64,000 nucleotides of DNA from Hysterium pulicare CBS 123377. Its lineage: Eukaryota > Ascomycota > Dothideomycetes > Hysteriales > Hysteriaceae. Shown here in pieces: positions 25,053 through 37,300 of the stretch. Both the position numbers and the translations under genes were made by a program. Positions within the stretch are counted from its first letter, which is position 1; each line of letters opens with the position of its first letter. Below the pieces are notes generated by a model. It was given only the letters and a program-made list of their open reading frames with translations, was not told the origin of the DNA and did not search any database. The DNA lies in NCBI GenBank assembly GCA_000467715.1, contig AJFK01000081.1, forward strand, positions 19,719-83,718, read 5' to 3'.

Positions 25053-26609
25053 TCAGAGGGACGATGCCAAAGCCCGGTTGGAAATTCCCTCCGCATCTAT
25101 CATCGAGTTATTGTCTCCGCTATCAGAATAGGTATCTGCATGCACGATATCATACGCGGAGGAACTTCCGCCTTCGAAAACGAACTTCTTCCACAGTTTC
25201 TCAGTCTCGTCAGCATTGTGCACCTTTGCCTTCTTCGATCCATTAGCTGGGCTGAGCAAGTCTTGCGAACTATTCCATGAGCTTCTCTTGCTTTCGACGG
25301 CGTTCATAGAACTCATGGACCCCAAACGGGACGCTGCATCAGTACTGGTTAGATTACCAACAGTCGCACGAGGTGACTCAAATGTTGGTTTCTTTGAACT
25401 GGTGTACTCGAGATGATCGTCAGTGGTTCTCTTCGATTGATGTGACAAGCTGCGCTTTGACGAATTTGTCGTTGCTGAGCGCGTTGAGCTGCTGTCGGGA
25501 ATAGCGAGGAAGGCTTTCCATGGCGTGTCATCGACGATCCGAGAACCCTGAGGGCCTCGTTCGCGAATCTTCGAGCTCGCCAAGTCGCTCAATTCAATTT
25601 TACCACTTCCAGAATCTACCACACCTGCATGAGGATACGATTTCAACTCATTGATGTTGCCTCGCAAGGTATGCTGCAGGCTTCCTGCTAAGAAATGTGA
25701 GAGATTAGGCTCCGCGTCTGCTACACCGCTGAGCTCCCGGGATAGATTCCGATAAGTGTCATGCAGTGTGGGCTGATTGTTGGTATGACTTCCTGAAGAA
25801 TCGGCAAACTCGTCAGCACACTGTTCATGCAGGTGCTCTTTCGTCGCTGTGTATGCCTCTTGGGGGAGGTCGAAGAGCATAGGTTCGGATGACGCTTCCT
25901 GCGACCGGACCGCATCCTGCAGAGGTTCATTTACTATCGCTTGTCGTACTAACGGTCGACTTTGAGTCTTCCTTCTTTTCCCAACTTTGTCCTTGTCTCT
26001 TCTTGATCGGAAATGCATATGTAGTGGACGGGATGGTGCAAGTCCTACCCATTCCCCTCGTGCTAGTAGCCTTCTTTTATTAATTTCCAGCGATTGGCCC
26101 TCTGACGACACATCCGAAGCGCGCCGCTTGTGGTCAGTAAGCTGCGTAGGTTTAGCCATATCGATGGTGGCTACACTACGGCGGGGTTTATTGCGTGTAG
26201 TATACTGAAGAGGAACGATCGATCCGGCTCGTGGACTTCGAGTAGCATGGCAGAGCGCCCCTAACTCCTTTGCGCCGGCATTGTTCAGGTCGATATTTGA
26301 GGCTACTCGCTCCTGTTCCTCATAGGATCGGCCAGTTGCAGAAGCTGAAGTCACATTGTTATCGAACGGCCCTCGATCCTTCATTGAGGGACCAACATGT
26401 CGAACTGATCCTGTGCCGAAACGCATTATCTGGCCGCACCTGCTGGGGCCTTCTTCCACAATGTAATTCGGTCTGAAGGATTCGTCGAGGGGTGTGACGC
26501 CGTTTTGCAATTGAGTTCGGATTTTGGCAAAATGCTGTTTCTGACGGGTGGTGAGCCCAGCCCCAGCGTTTCTGGAGTGACGCTGCAACTTTCCTCCCGT
26601 CCAATTCAT
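25053..26609 (-). CDS. Conserved-looking fungal protein of unknown function
   Basis: Single open frame of 518 residues, starting at ATG 26609; an in-frame GTG three codons upstream is not a plausible start. Residues 1-36 (MNWTGGKLQRHSRN, then TTRQKQHFAKIRTQLQNG) resemble an N-terminal motif I associate with uncharacterised filamentous-fungal proteins; this is recollection of a pattern, not a search. The middle is hydrophilic, rich in Ser, Arg, Lys and Glu, with basic clusters (RSRRDKDKVGKRRK) that could act as nuclear localisation signals. Near the C terminus are two aromatic-basic blocks, TPWKAFLAIPDSSS and EKLWKKFVFEGGSSS, which look like repeated docking-type motifs. There is no transmembrane segment or enzyme signature. 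A short 3' exon downstream (acceptor near 24993) is conceivable but was not adopted because the stop at 25053 precedes any good donor. Confidence 0.75.
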   Translation of the reverse strand: MNWTGGKLQRHSRNAGAGLTTRQKQHFAKIRTQLQNGVTPLDESFRPNYIVEEGPSRCGQIMRFGTGSVRHVGPSMKDRGPFDNNVTSASATGRSYEEQERVASNIDLNNAGAKELGALCHATRSPRAGSIVPLQYTTRNKPRRSVATIDMAKPTQLTDHKRRASDVSSEGQSLEINKRRLLARGEWVGLAPSRPLHMHFRSRRDKDKVGKRRKTQSRPLVRQAIVNEPLQDAVRSQEASSEPMLFDLPQEAYTATKEHLHEQCADEFADSSGSHTNNQPTLHDTYRNLSRELSGVADAEPNLSHFLAGSLQHTLRGNINELKSYPHAGVVDSGSGKIELSDLASSKIRERGPQGSRIVDDTPWKAFLAIPDSSSTRSATTNSSKRSLSHQSKRTTDDHLEYTSSKKPTFESPRATVGNLTSTDAASRLGSMSSMNAVESKRSSWNSSQDLLSPANGSKKAKVHNADETEKLWKKFVFEGGSSSAYDIVHADTYSDSGDNNSMIDAEGISNRALASSL

Positions 26610-29600
26610 TATGAACACCTCCTACGTGCTTGCGCCAGTAGTACCCGTTGCGGTAGTTGAGGACTTGGGTTGACTGGGGTTGCCATGATGTAGTGAGTTG
26701 ACGATGCCGTTGAGGTCGGCTTACGTGCCTTCCGTACCTAGGTAAAGACCGACACAAGTGGACAACACCCCTTCCGATTTTGAATGTAGCAGCTGCTAAT
26801 CCAAGCTAGAAGCAGAGAGCACCTACCGAGCTCGGTGTCGCAAAACCTGTTGGTGCCCTTGCGCAGACAGAGGAGAACCAGTCGTATGCAACACTCAACT
26901 GTCCTGGGGTTTGAAATGTACCTGGGCAAGCAAAGACGTCAAAAGCCTCCAGCTTACGCTGCGTCAAAACCGACCATAGCCAGTAAACTATCATAACATG
27001 ATCGAGCATGCGCGCCTTCAGACAGTTACATATCCTACCGCCAATTGCCGATGGTTGATTCAGAGGCTCTTCTATCATCACTTGAGCATTGCATGAAAAC
27101 TCGGCTGCCAAAACATCCGTACCAATCGATACGTTTCTCGCAATACGCCTTTCGAATGTTTCTGTGTCCAGCTACTTTGGCTCTCAGAGGTTAGATTCTT
27201 CCACAGTAGTATGTTTATGAAAGCGCCTTGGTTAGCAGAAAGGCTGTGGTTCCTGTCAAAGACGGTCTCTGGCGCGAACCTCTTGGTCGTCCAAAAAGTC
27301 TGTATTTAGGATGTACAAGGCCGATAGATAGGTAAGGTAAAAGTAAAGATATCTGACTGGGCATCACCATTGACTTCCTTAGATAGGTACCAAATCTTCC
27401 GTTCTTGTTATTGGGAGGTTAAGCAGGTAGTTCTAGTGCGGTGCCAGGGTTAAGGGCTCCTAAGTTTGCCGTGTCGTTTCCATCCAGTCGATTGCTGCCG
27501 AGCAACTATAGACCTGTCAGGCTTCGAGAGCCTGGGAGTTGATTAGCGGCTTCCAACACAGTGAGAGGTTTGTAGGCACCTCACACTAAACATCATATCA
27601 TATCTAATTACAGCAGCACCTGCGTGAAAGCACATCTTCGCGAAGTCCTCTTCCTACATGCCCCACTGACTTCTACGACACCCTTCAAGACCAATTCATC
27701 GAACCAATTCCGGAATCAACCTCCTTGCACATCCGCGAAAGTACACCTGAGCTTGTTATGCCATCTCAACCTCGTAGGTTGCGGGTGGACAGAACCAGTT
27801 CTGGCAGGGTTGAATAGCAGTTTATAGGACCTAAGGTTTATGCCACCTCTAAGGCATATTCGGTATATTCGGCGTCTATATTACGAGAAACTGACGAAGA
27901 TAAACACTGTAAGAGTAAGGTAATAGAGAACGAAGATTTATCGTTGTTAATGCCAAAGCTTGCAAAAGCACGTTGGGAGAGTTGTAGAGTTTTCCAGGAA
28001 GGAACGATAAGCCTTTTTTTGCAAAGGGGCTTAACTAGCTGCTTAGTAAGGATCTTCTCCTCTTCTTGATCTTTCTAGATTATTCAGCCCTTGCGGGCTT
28101 TCACCCTCCTAAGCTAACCTTTACTTTGACAGGCTTTCTTCCCTTCTGGGATTTTTGCCCTTCTGGATTATAGCACAACGACCGAGTGGACTCCGGAGAC
28201 GGAGCAGGAGCTCACACGTTTACATGGTGTCGGGCATAAGTAGGCCAGAGTGCCGAACTAAAACGAACTCCAATTTCGCTAATATGGTTTTGATGTTGCA
28301 TTGAAAGCATTCCTAACGTTTCCAAGAAGTTGGACGATACCGTCGGCGGCAGCCAAGATATTGATACGGCTTGGATAAAATCTTCCAGTAGCCCGGTGAT
28401 GATTGGCCAGTGTTGAATACATTCCTTTAAAGGGACCTCTGCCTCCCGTTCATGGAGTCACGGTCTGTAAATATCCAGGTTCCCTACGTACTCCACCAGT
28501 CATGTACATCTAGGTAAGTACACGCCTACGACTCTCGCCTAAGTCATAGAGACAAGACCCACAGCTTGTTTGCGGTCTGATTATTCGAACGAAGAGTCTG
28601 ATTATAAATCGAAGCATCACAAACCCTAAGCGTGCCTCTACAGATTCTCGCGGTCCGCGAATGTTCCCAAAAATCACGCTCAATCAATCTGCCTTCCCAT
28701 CCCCCAAGCGAGGTCATCCGTAAAGGGACTGCATAACGACCTCATCGTAAGCCCATCGTGGTGAGATACATCGTCCCCTGGAACAGATTTATGGTTAGAA
28801 TTCCTACTATCGACGCAGCACGTACATATCACATGCTGATTTGTTTCGTCTTTGGCTGGCATCCGGGGTACGAGCGCCCAAGTATTGACAGCAGTCGCCA
28901 GCGTCAAGGGGCTGGCTCAGCTTGATAATGTATGGTGATGTCAGATGTGGGTACCTTTATGCACTCGGTGGGTTTTGGTAGTATGCAGCATACATGGCGT
29001 CTTATTTAGCAGGATAAGAGACGCGATGAAGGCGCGATAAGAGAATGAGCGAAAGGAAGGCAGAGGAAGGTAGTCATCCAGCGAGACCAAAGTGTTGGAA
29101 AGGGCTGAAAATGTTTTGCGCGATCGTCACTTGGCATGATGGGGCATGAAGTTGCCCTAGTAGTCCTAGTAGTAAAATGTCCGATGGGTGCGTTTGAGGT
29201 TGAGCCGCACACATCTTCGGCAGACCGTGAAGGTTTCCCAGCAGAGGATGGGTAATCCGATCGCGCCGGCGAAAAAAAAGCTTGGCAACGGGACCCAGCG
29301 GGACCAGTGCCGGGTCTTTCTCGCGGGCTCCGCTGCAATGGCATTTGATACGCTCATCGGAGCTCAAGACCGAGATCAAATTCGCTCAGCGCTGGGTCAA
29401 CGCGAATAGCCAACACCAGCCACTACGATGCAGGGAACGCTTACTCCTAGCAAATATCTCGCCCGCGGCCGTCGACCACATGCCGCAACGAAGGCCTCGC
29501 GCTGGTTGGGACGACGGTCCGGCTATGGATAATGGAGTGCATACCCTCCAGTATTGTCGCAGATGATGGCAAACACTCTCAAATCCCATGTGCATGGGCT

Positions 29601-30211
29601 CCGATATGCTTTCCAGTCTTTCGGCCTGTTTGGCCCGGCGTCCTGACCCGATGCTATCGTCCTGTCGTCCAACATCCAACCAGATGCCAAAGGATAGATC
29701 TGGCGCAAAACTGTTTAGCCCACTGATCGTCATAGTCAGGGATAGTCAATGAAGTTGTGGTCCTTTTTGACTTCTGCAGCTGAATGATGCAATGCGTACC
29801 CACCACAACACCGTTGATAAGCCATTTGCACGCTATCCTGTTCACCGTTTCAGGGACCCACGACGAAGTCGACCTCGCTGCATGTGCTAGACGCCCCGCC
29901 AACATGCTGACAGTTTCGGTGGGCCGCAGGAAGGTGCCTGCAACCATACGAATCCCCTCTGTTCATAAATATTCTCCACGTTTCCCTCAGTCCGAGAATC
30001 TTCCCTCTGTAGTGTTCCAAATTTCCAAATCTCTCCACAATTCCCCTTTTTTCCTCCGCTTCCGTCGTTCAGCATACGCTTGAACTCAGAAGTTCGAGTT
30101 AAATAGGACCTCCCCCCGTCTCAACGACCTTATAGCCTCTCGATATCGACCGACCTCGCAGTACCTTCACCACAACCCCATTACCACAACTAACCCACAG
30201 CCTCTACTGAT
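26610..30211. other. Divergent intergenic region, 3.6 kb
   Basis: Lies between two head-to-head genes, so each end should contain a promoter. The stretch before 30212 is pyrimidine-rich and ends in CACAAC-type leader sequence with no ATG in the last 110 bases, as expected for an efficient start. A relatively AT-rich patch at about 27840-28170 has stops in all frames I read and could be relic repeat DNA, but no terminal repeats or transposase text were seen. No gene was supported. Confidence 0.45.
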
Positions 30212-31672
30212 ATGTCCGCTCCATCCTTGGCCGTTCCCACCCGTGGACGCTTCGTGCGCCGCATTAGCTCTGATGGCGCTACTCGGGAGTCTCTATCAAT
30301 GGGTCCTACTGTCGTCGTGCCTCCCAAGCACTTGATGGCACCATCGAGTGCCAACGAGGTTGCAGCGGCTATTGAGAATGCGAGACATGAACTCGCCTCT
30401 CCTGGCACACCTGGATCTCCCATCACGCCCCCTGAATCTACCGTTACTGACAAATACGCCTATGCTTTCGATATCGATGGCGTTCTCATTCGCGGTGGTA
30501 AACCAATCCCGGAAGCTATCGAAGCAATGAAGGTTCTCAATGGCGAAAACGATTATGGCATCAAAGTGTAAGGCGAACATATATCAACTTTAAAATCAGG
30601 ATATGCTAAACCATTTGCAGACCGTACATTTTCGTCACAAATGGAGGCGGTAAAACCGAGCAGGAGAGATGTCTCCAACTTAGTCAGCAATTGGAAATCG
30701 AGGTTTCGCCAGGACAGTTCATCTGTGGTCACACCCCTATGAGAGAGATGGCTGAAAAATTCAAAACGGTTCTCGTAGTTGGTGGTGAGGGAGAAAAATG
30801 CCGACAAGTCGCTGAGGGTTACGGCTTCAAGGATGTCGTCACACCAGGCGATATCATCAAAGATAACCAAGACACCACACCCTTCCGGAAACTCACGAAG
30901 GAGGAGTACGAGAATTCTCGTGCCCGTAACTTTGGCGAAATTGAGATCGAGGCTATTTTCGTCTTCGCTGATAGCCGAGACTGGGCCTCAGACCAACAAA
31001 TCATTCTAGATCTTCTCATGTCGAAGAATGGCCGCCTAGGAACACGATCGGAAACGTTCGAAGAGGGCCCCCCAATTTTCTTCTCGCATTCCGATGTAGT
31101 TTGGAGTACTTCACACGATCTTACCCGCATCGGCATGGGTGCCCTCCGTGTTTCCCTCGAAGCCATGTTCAAGGCTGTCACTGGGAAAGACTTAAAGACA
31201 ACCGCGTTCGGAAAGCCGCAGATTGGAACATTCCAGTTCGCAACACGACTCTTGCAGCAGGTATAATTCCCCACCTTCCCCCCGTGGACGAATAAACCGA
31301 ACTAATATAATACTTAGTGGCGCAAGGATACGCACGGTATCGATTCACCTCCTGACACTATTTACTTCGTCGGGGACACTCCCGAGTCAGATATCGTAAG
31401 TCAAAGAAACCGCTCATATCGAAACCAATCTAACAACTCTTTAGCGAGGAACCAACGAGTTCGACGAGCATACAGATACATCAGCATCTTGGCAATCAAT
31501 CCTGGTGAGGACAGGTGTTTACCAAGCAGGGACAAAACCACGTTTCCAGCCAAAAGCTACTGTCGACAATGTGCTCGAGGCTGTCAAGCATGGCATGGCG
31601 CGCGAGTACAAAAAGGCCTTGAAGGCCTCCCTCATTGATGTTGAAGTTGCAGGCAGCGCTATCGAGGAGTGA
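30212..31672 (+). CDS. HAD-superfamily class IIA phosphatase-like protein (CECR5/HDHD5 type)
   Basis: Predicted magnesium-dependent HAD hydrolase related to NagD-like and CECR5/HDHD5 proteins; the physiological substrate is unknown. Four exons, 30212-30567, 30621-31260, 31318-31395 and 31445-31672, give 433 residues. The introns are 53, 57 and 49 bp, all GT...AG, and the phases close exactly. Motif I is FDIDGVLIRG at 86-95 with nucleophile D87 and acid/base D89. Motif II is FVTNGGGKT just after the first intron. The C-terminal motif is FGKPQ with FVGDTPESDI, the last coordinating metal through Asp; the third intron falls directly after this motif. The first 80 residues are Ser/Pro/Arg-rich and could be a mitochondrial presequence, as proposed for homologues, though this is inference. 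The large insertion between motifs II and III is the C2-type cap of class IIA members. Confidence 0.92.
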
Positions 31673-32998
31673 AGCTGGCATCTTGAAGGATTTTTATCTA
31701 GCATGGCACTTGGAGTTTCATTTTACAGCATTTTGATTATTTCATACCCATACGCGCGCTCATAAACAGGCGCCTTGCGCCGTAAACGGGAGGTCACAAC
31801 AATGATCTGACATACCGAAGCATGGGACAAGGGTGCTAGCATAGCATCGTCAGCGAGACGTTTCATTTCATCTTTTTCAGGAGGAAAAATTCATCAGGTA
31901 TCAGATTTCGATGCATGGCTTTCCCCATTCGGTATGTTATCGGTGGACATAATGGATTTCCATTTCACATGCTCATGAAAGCAAAACATTCTTATTCAAT
32001 GACGTGATAAAGATGATCCCTCCGCGTGTTCCTGCAGATTTTCGATGGATTCTTTCCATAACTCAGTAGATGTCCAAGCCAGATTTCTTGTTCACTCTCC
32101 TTTGTCGGGTTCATTCCGACTCTCCATTCTGCACCCTCAGCCCCTGAAATCTCACTGTCATCTCACTGACAACGTTCACCTTTCAAAACACCCATCTAAG
32201 CCACGCCCAAACCTCACCTCGCGCCGGCCGATACATCGTAGATCGAAGGGCCGGACTAATTTCTTTCATAACTCGCTATCCCCACTTTTGTTCTGTTTCA
32301 AAACCCCGCTCAGCCCTGCCCAGCCGCATACCTGGACCCTAGTTCTTGGCGACTTTGATTCGCTGCGGCTCAACTTTCCACAAATACAAGTCATCAAAGA
32401 TTGTTGCACTCCCTGCTTCAAACATCTCCACTTCGGAATCTGATGTTTGCAGACATCGTATGACTTTGAGTTCGTGAGTACCAGAAATTAGAATGGAAGG
32501 GTTGTGGTGGGTCTGAGAGCGAAGGACCAGACGAGATAGGGATCTGCATCCGTGAAGAAACGGGCCGACGAAGGTTGGGTAGGACCGATGCATCCTTGAC
32601 GAGGATGAAAGGCAAATGGCATCAATCGTGAGTGCAACGGATCAGAGATCTCGATTTCTATGTATCGGCCAGTCTAGCAAGATTAAGAACTCATATCTCC
32701 CACCATATCCTGAGGCTCGGCTACGCTATTTCTACTACGAAGCAGCAGCCGATGAGAAGGATTTGTAGGTCATATACCTCTTCTGTAATATCGTAGCTTT
32801 GTTGCTAGAATTAAGATAGTTTACGAACCTGTCTTACGATGACTTGATATTGCTAATATGTCCCAGTAAAATGTGAACCTAAAATGTCTTCCAAAATGTC
32901 GCTCTTTCTTGCTATTTCTCTTGCTCTCCGATCTGTGGATCAAGGTCTAGAAGCAGATGCTCAGCTGCGTGACGTACCAGCCAGACTCCCGATAGGGG
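31673..32998. other. Intergenic spacer after the HAD gene
   Basis: About 1.3 kb. It begins with the HAD 3' untranslated region. A 132-codon plus-strand frame at 32045-32443 is Pro/His/Ser-rich with no domain and was not accepted. Nothing further was recognised. Confidence 0.5.
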
Positions 32999-33660
32999 TT
33001 AAAAACTTTGATCCTCCTCCCACGCCTTTAGAAATGCCGTCTGCACTCGCTGGATAGCATCATTGTACTTGATAGTTTCCCACGCTTGCAAGAACCAGTA
33101 TGGGGCTTGAGCATCCTCCTCAGTACACGATGCATCTCCGGCCAAGGCTATGAGCTCTGACTTAATCCCGCTACTTTCACCAGCCCTTCTAGGATAGGGT
33201 GCCCGGAAAACTGCGGGCTAACGCTCAGTGAAACTCGCAGTTCAGAAAGTTTTGGTGCTTGATGTTCTCGGCGAGCACCTCTTTCGAATACGATTAGTAG
33301 TCAATCAGATGGTCATATTTGCCATGCATATGTCGACCTGCCTCGGGTATTTGGGGCGGAGCGTTTTGTGAAGGTTAATGGCCTTTCCTTGATGGAATCA
33401 ATATGAATCAACAACAGTAGCTGCTTTCCAAGCTCATCCAGGGGGAGTCGTGATAACGAGAAGAATCCTCAAGATCAACGTGCGATCTCAAACTCCGCAG
33501 CTCCAAGGTTCAGTCTCGTTGTTACACATGGACTTTGGAGCGATGTTTAAAAACTGGAAACTACCTCTCGCAGCGAGGATGAGATCGAATATGACCTGTA
33601 TATGGAATCCAAAGTCGGGATTACATTGGCTTTGATCATTTGGCAGGAGGAGAGATTCTG
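32999..33660 (-). pseudogene. Decayed protein-coding remnant, family unknown
   Basis: Reading the minus strand, protein-like text continues across several frames that are interrupted by stops. From 33660 down it gives blocks including QVIFDLILAARGSFQF, then LPLDELGKQLLLLIHIDSIK, then PPQIPEAGRHMHGKYDHLIDY with a TAA directly after it, SYSKEVLAENIKHQNFLN, and finally an open C-terminal block containing YWFLQAWETIKYNDAIQRV and FLKAWEEDQSF ending at TAA 32999-33001. The blocks have mixed hydrophobic/charged composition typical of real proteins, unlike neighbouring frames. At least two stops and two frame changes separate them, and no set of GT...AG introns that I tried joins all of them. A multi-intron live gene is the alternative. 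No family was recognised. Confidence 0.5.
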
Positions 33661-34390
33661 TGCGGGATCACAAATGATAAATTACAAATCCCGAAAGCAC
33701 TTGTGAGAAGGCGATAGAATGTTGGTATGACGCTTGGGACATTTTGCTTTTTCCGCAGAGATGAAGGCTGAGCGTTGCTAAGCTCCTAATAGCACTGTAA
33801 GTAGGTTTGAAGATGCAAGTGGGAATGAAAGAAAGCAGGTAAAGCCGGCTTACCCAATATCAGCAACACAGGTGCGCCCACTCGGAGACCGACCCTTTGC
33901 CAGCCAATTTAAGTATTTGGTCATACCAAAGCGTGTCGGCTTCGTCAAACTCCTCTTTGCATTCATCCATCCTGAACATAATATCTCCAGTTCGAGTCGT
34001 TCTCTCGTCGTCGGTGGCCTCTCGGAGAAAGCGTACCGGGATCTGCGGGGGTCCCTTTCAATTTACATCATTGTAGACCAGGCAGGGCTGCCCAGCACAC
34101 GATCCCGCAGTCCAGTTGAGCCCGGACAGGCCACTGTTGATAATATATCGGCCGTCAGCTGCTGCGCGACGTTGTACACCCCTTTGCGGCATATTCGATC
34201 AGCTCCGTATCCTCCGAATAGCCCTCAACTACCTCGACAGGACTGCCGTTTATCACATCCCGACTGCTAGCTATCTTCACTGGTGGCTAGGCCCCGCTGA
34301 CAATTCCATTATCGCACCCTTTAACCCCTCAACCATCACGAATGGCGCATCCATTATAGCATACACTCGTCAAACTCAAGCTCAAGGGTC
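33661..34390. other. Promoter region of the LRR protein gene
   Basis: About 730 bp upstream of the ATG at 34391. It contains short plus-strand frames of up to 132 codons (33872-34270) with no domain. This is probably promoter plus leader; no specific element was identified. Confidence 0.45.
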
Positions 34391-37300
34391 ATGGAGGACA
34401 TTCATGGTGTAGATGTGTCCTGGCTCCACCATTCTCAGAGAGGTGAGCCATCTGGCATGGCGGCATTCATACTTGCGGACAGCCGGGTAATTGTCCAGGC
34501 CCGTCTAACATCGCAGAACAGATCACCATCACCGCCAAAATGCTCCATCCTCTCCAGGTCTGGCAAGGGATGCGCCGCCGCGAACCTCCGCACATGGTGG
34601 CCTTCCTTCAGCCCAAGTCCACGATTCATCTAAAACGAACGGAACAACTTCGTCACTACATAAAATCCCAACACCTCCTACCGTACCTGCACCTTCCGTC
34701 ACGAAAACACCTACGAAGCGTCCCACGATCCTCAGCCGATCAGGCACTGAAAAGAACGGAGCCTTGACACCCACCGGTTCGAAACCAATTTCCAGAAGGA
34801 ACTCTTGGTTAAACAGCATAAGCTCCAAGTTCTCTTCGTCACAAAGCCCTCCCTCAGATATTCAGAATGGACAAGGGCAACAAGCGAACACAAATGGGGT
34901 GAACGGAGGCAATGCCTCGTTGTCCCATGCTGCCACGAACGGCACACACCCAGCCTCTGGGGGTGGGAATGAAGCGCATGCGCCACCTCTCGAGCCGTAT
35001 GTGCCTCAGCCGCCGAAAGCAAATTTCCTATCGAGTGCTCTTCGACGTTTATCATCCGGATCACAAGCCGCACCGTTTGGTAAAGTTGCTCCTGCAGGAG
35101 GCGTATGTCCCAGGAAGGTCATGAATGTTGATCCACACCGCGAGCGATGTTTGGTTCCCGAATTGGATCAGAATAAGCTCAGGCGTGTTGCCTTCTGTGT
35201 TGATGTGGAGATCGCAGGTGGGCCACGGTACAAGGATGAAGTGGACTGCGAAGAGAAGAAGAAGAAAAAGAAGGAAAGAAGGCTGAAGGAACGTGGAGAA
35301 GGGGAGGCACTCAAGCATCCCGAGGCTGTAGCCGAAGAGAAGGAAAAGGAAGGTGTTGTTGAAGTTAGCAACGAGGCTGTTGGAACCGAAGAAGCACCAA
35401 ACCCTGAAGGCACCGTTCTCGAAGACGACGACAAGAAAGAACCGAGTAAGAAGAAGGAGAAAAAGAAAAGATCGGAAGCAGAGCGTAAAGAAAGGAAAGA
35501 AAAGAAGCGCAGGAGAGCCGAGGAGAACGGTTCTGTCCCTCTGGAATTGTCTCTGGACGATGATGCAAGTAGTCCGAATGGCACACCCGCTATGTCCGGC
35601 GCATCAACACCACGAGCGCAAGACCGCCCTACTACAGACCCCCTACGAATATATCGGCGGTGCTGTCAGCTGCGAGAGACACCCATTCTCAAACGTGTCA
35701 GCGATCAGCTGGCAACGCCAACGAGCTGCACAGTAGCCACCCCTGGAGTCGTAACATGTTTGGATCTTACTGGATCTAGACTACAGCTCGGGGATATCAT
35801 CACACTAGGAGACTGGCTAGCTGTGGTGCCTCTTAAGAAATTACTTCTTGAGGATGCCGATCTGACAGATGAGAAAGTTCGGGTCATTCTTGCAGGATTA
35901 CTGGCTGCCAAGATACCTGAGGGCCCAAAAAGACGTTCAGCTGGGCAACAAAAAGGGGTAAAAGATAACCAAGCCATTGAAGAACGGTCTGGGGTTGTTG
36001 AGAAGATCGTACTGAAGAACAATCCTAAGATCACCCGAGAAGGCTGGAAGCACATCAGTTTGTTTATCTACATGTGCAAGTCCCTTAAAGCTCTCGACGT
36101 ATCCATGGTCTCCTTTCCCCAGACAGAAATGTCAGAAACTCTTTGCAAGGCTATTTCTGAACGTCTCGGTGGTTCACAACTCGAGGAGCTGATCATGGCT
36201 GAGTGTTCACTTACGTCGCAGCACGTACGGAAAATCATCGATGGGGTAACAATGTGTGGCATCCAAAGATTAAGTCTTGCGCAGAACGACATCGACAGTG
36301 AAGGCCTCGACCACATTATTCGATATATTCGGTCCGGCGTGTGTTTAGGCTTGGACCTTGGAGGCAACGATCTTCGGGAAGGCATCGGCCGTCTCTGCGG
36401 GAGCCTGGGCAGCACTCCGAATTCACCCTTATGGGCGCTCAGTGTAGCAGACTGCAATCTAGTTCCCGAGTCTCTGAAACAGCTTCTTCCTGCTCTGGCA
36501 TCCTTACCGGGCTTTCGCTTTCTAGATTTGTCACACAACAAAACTCTTTTTTCTAACTCGCAGTCCACATCCCTCTTCCTCTTGCGAAAGTACATTCCTC
36601 AGATGAAAGAGCTCAAAAGACTGCATCTTCTCGATGTCTCACTGTCGGCTGCTGATGCTATAGGCCTTGCGGAAGTGCTTCCAGAATGTCCCCAACTCGC
36701 ACACCTAAACATTCTTGAGAATTCGGAGATAACAGCGCTATCGACAGCGTCGGATGAAGCTAGTCAAGAGGAAGCCTGCGCTCTCTATGCTTCGTTGATG
36801 GCAGCGTGCAGAGTCTCACATACGCTCATTTGCATAGATGTGGATGTGCCTAGCCTCGAAAACAGTGAGGTTGTCAAAGCTCTAGCGAAACAAGTCGTAG
36901 CGTACTGCCTGAGAAATATGCAAGGTATGACAGAGGTGCCGGAGCTCAAGGGTGTTGAAAAGGAAGTCAATGTCCCAGAGGTGCTCATGCATCTTGTGGG
37001 TCATGTTGAGGGTGTCAGTGAGAATCATGACGAGGACGAGCCAGCACCCGATGATGACTATATTGTCGGTGGTACTGGGGTCGTTAAGGCTCTCAGCTAT
37101 TGCCTTCTACAAAAGGCTTCCGACATGCGAAGGGTATCTCTTCCTGCGAGCGGTACTACAACACCACGCAGCCACGTCGAGGTTGATACCGAGTCTGCGA
37201 AAGCCAAGACGATGTCGAAGAATCTCCTGGGAAGTGCACGCAACATTCAATCTCGCCTTCAACCGGCAATAGTTCGAGAAGCTAGGGCAGGAAATGATAT

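Noticed and set aside
34786-34796. GGTTCGAAACC-like word resembling a tRNA B box
   Set aside because: It lies inside the coding frame of the LRR protein and has no cloverleaf context.
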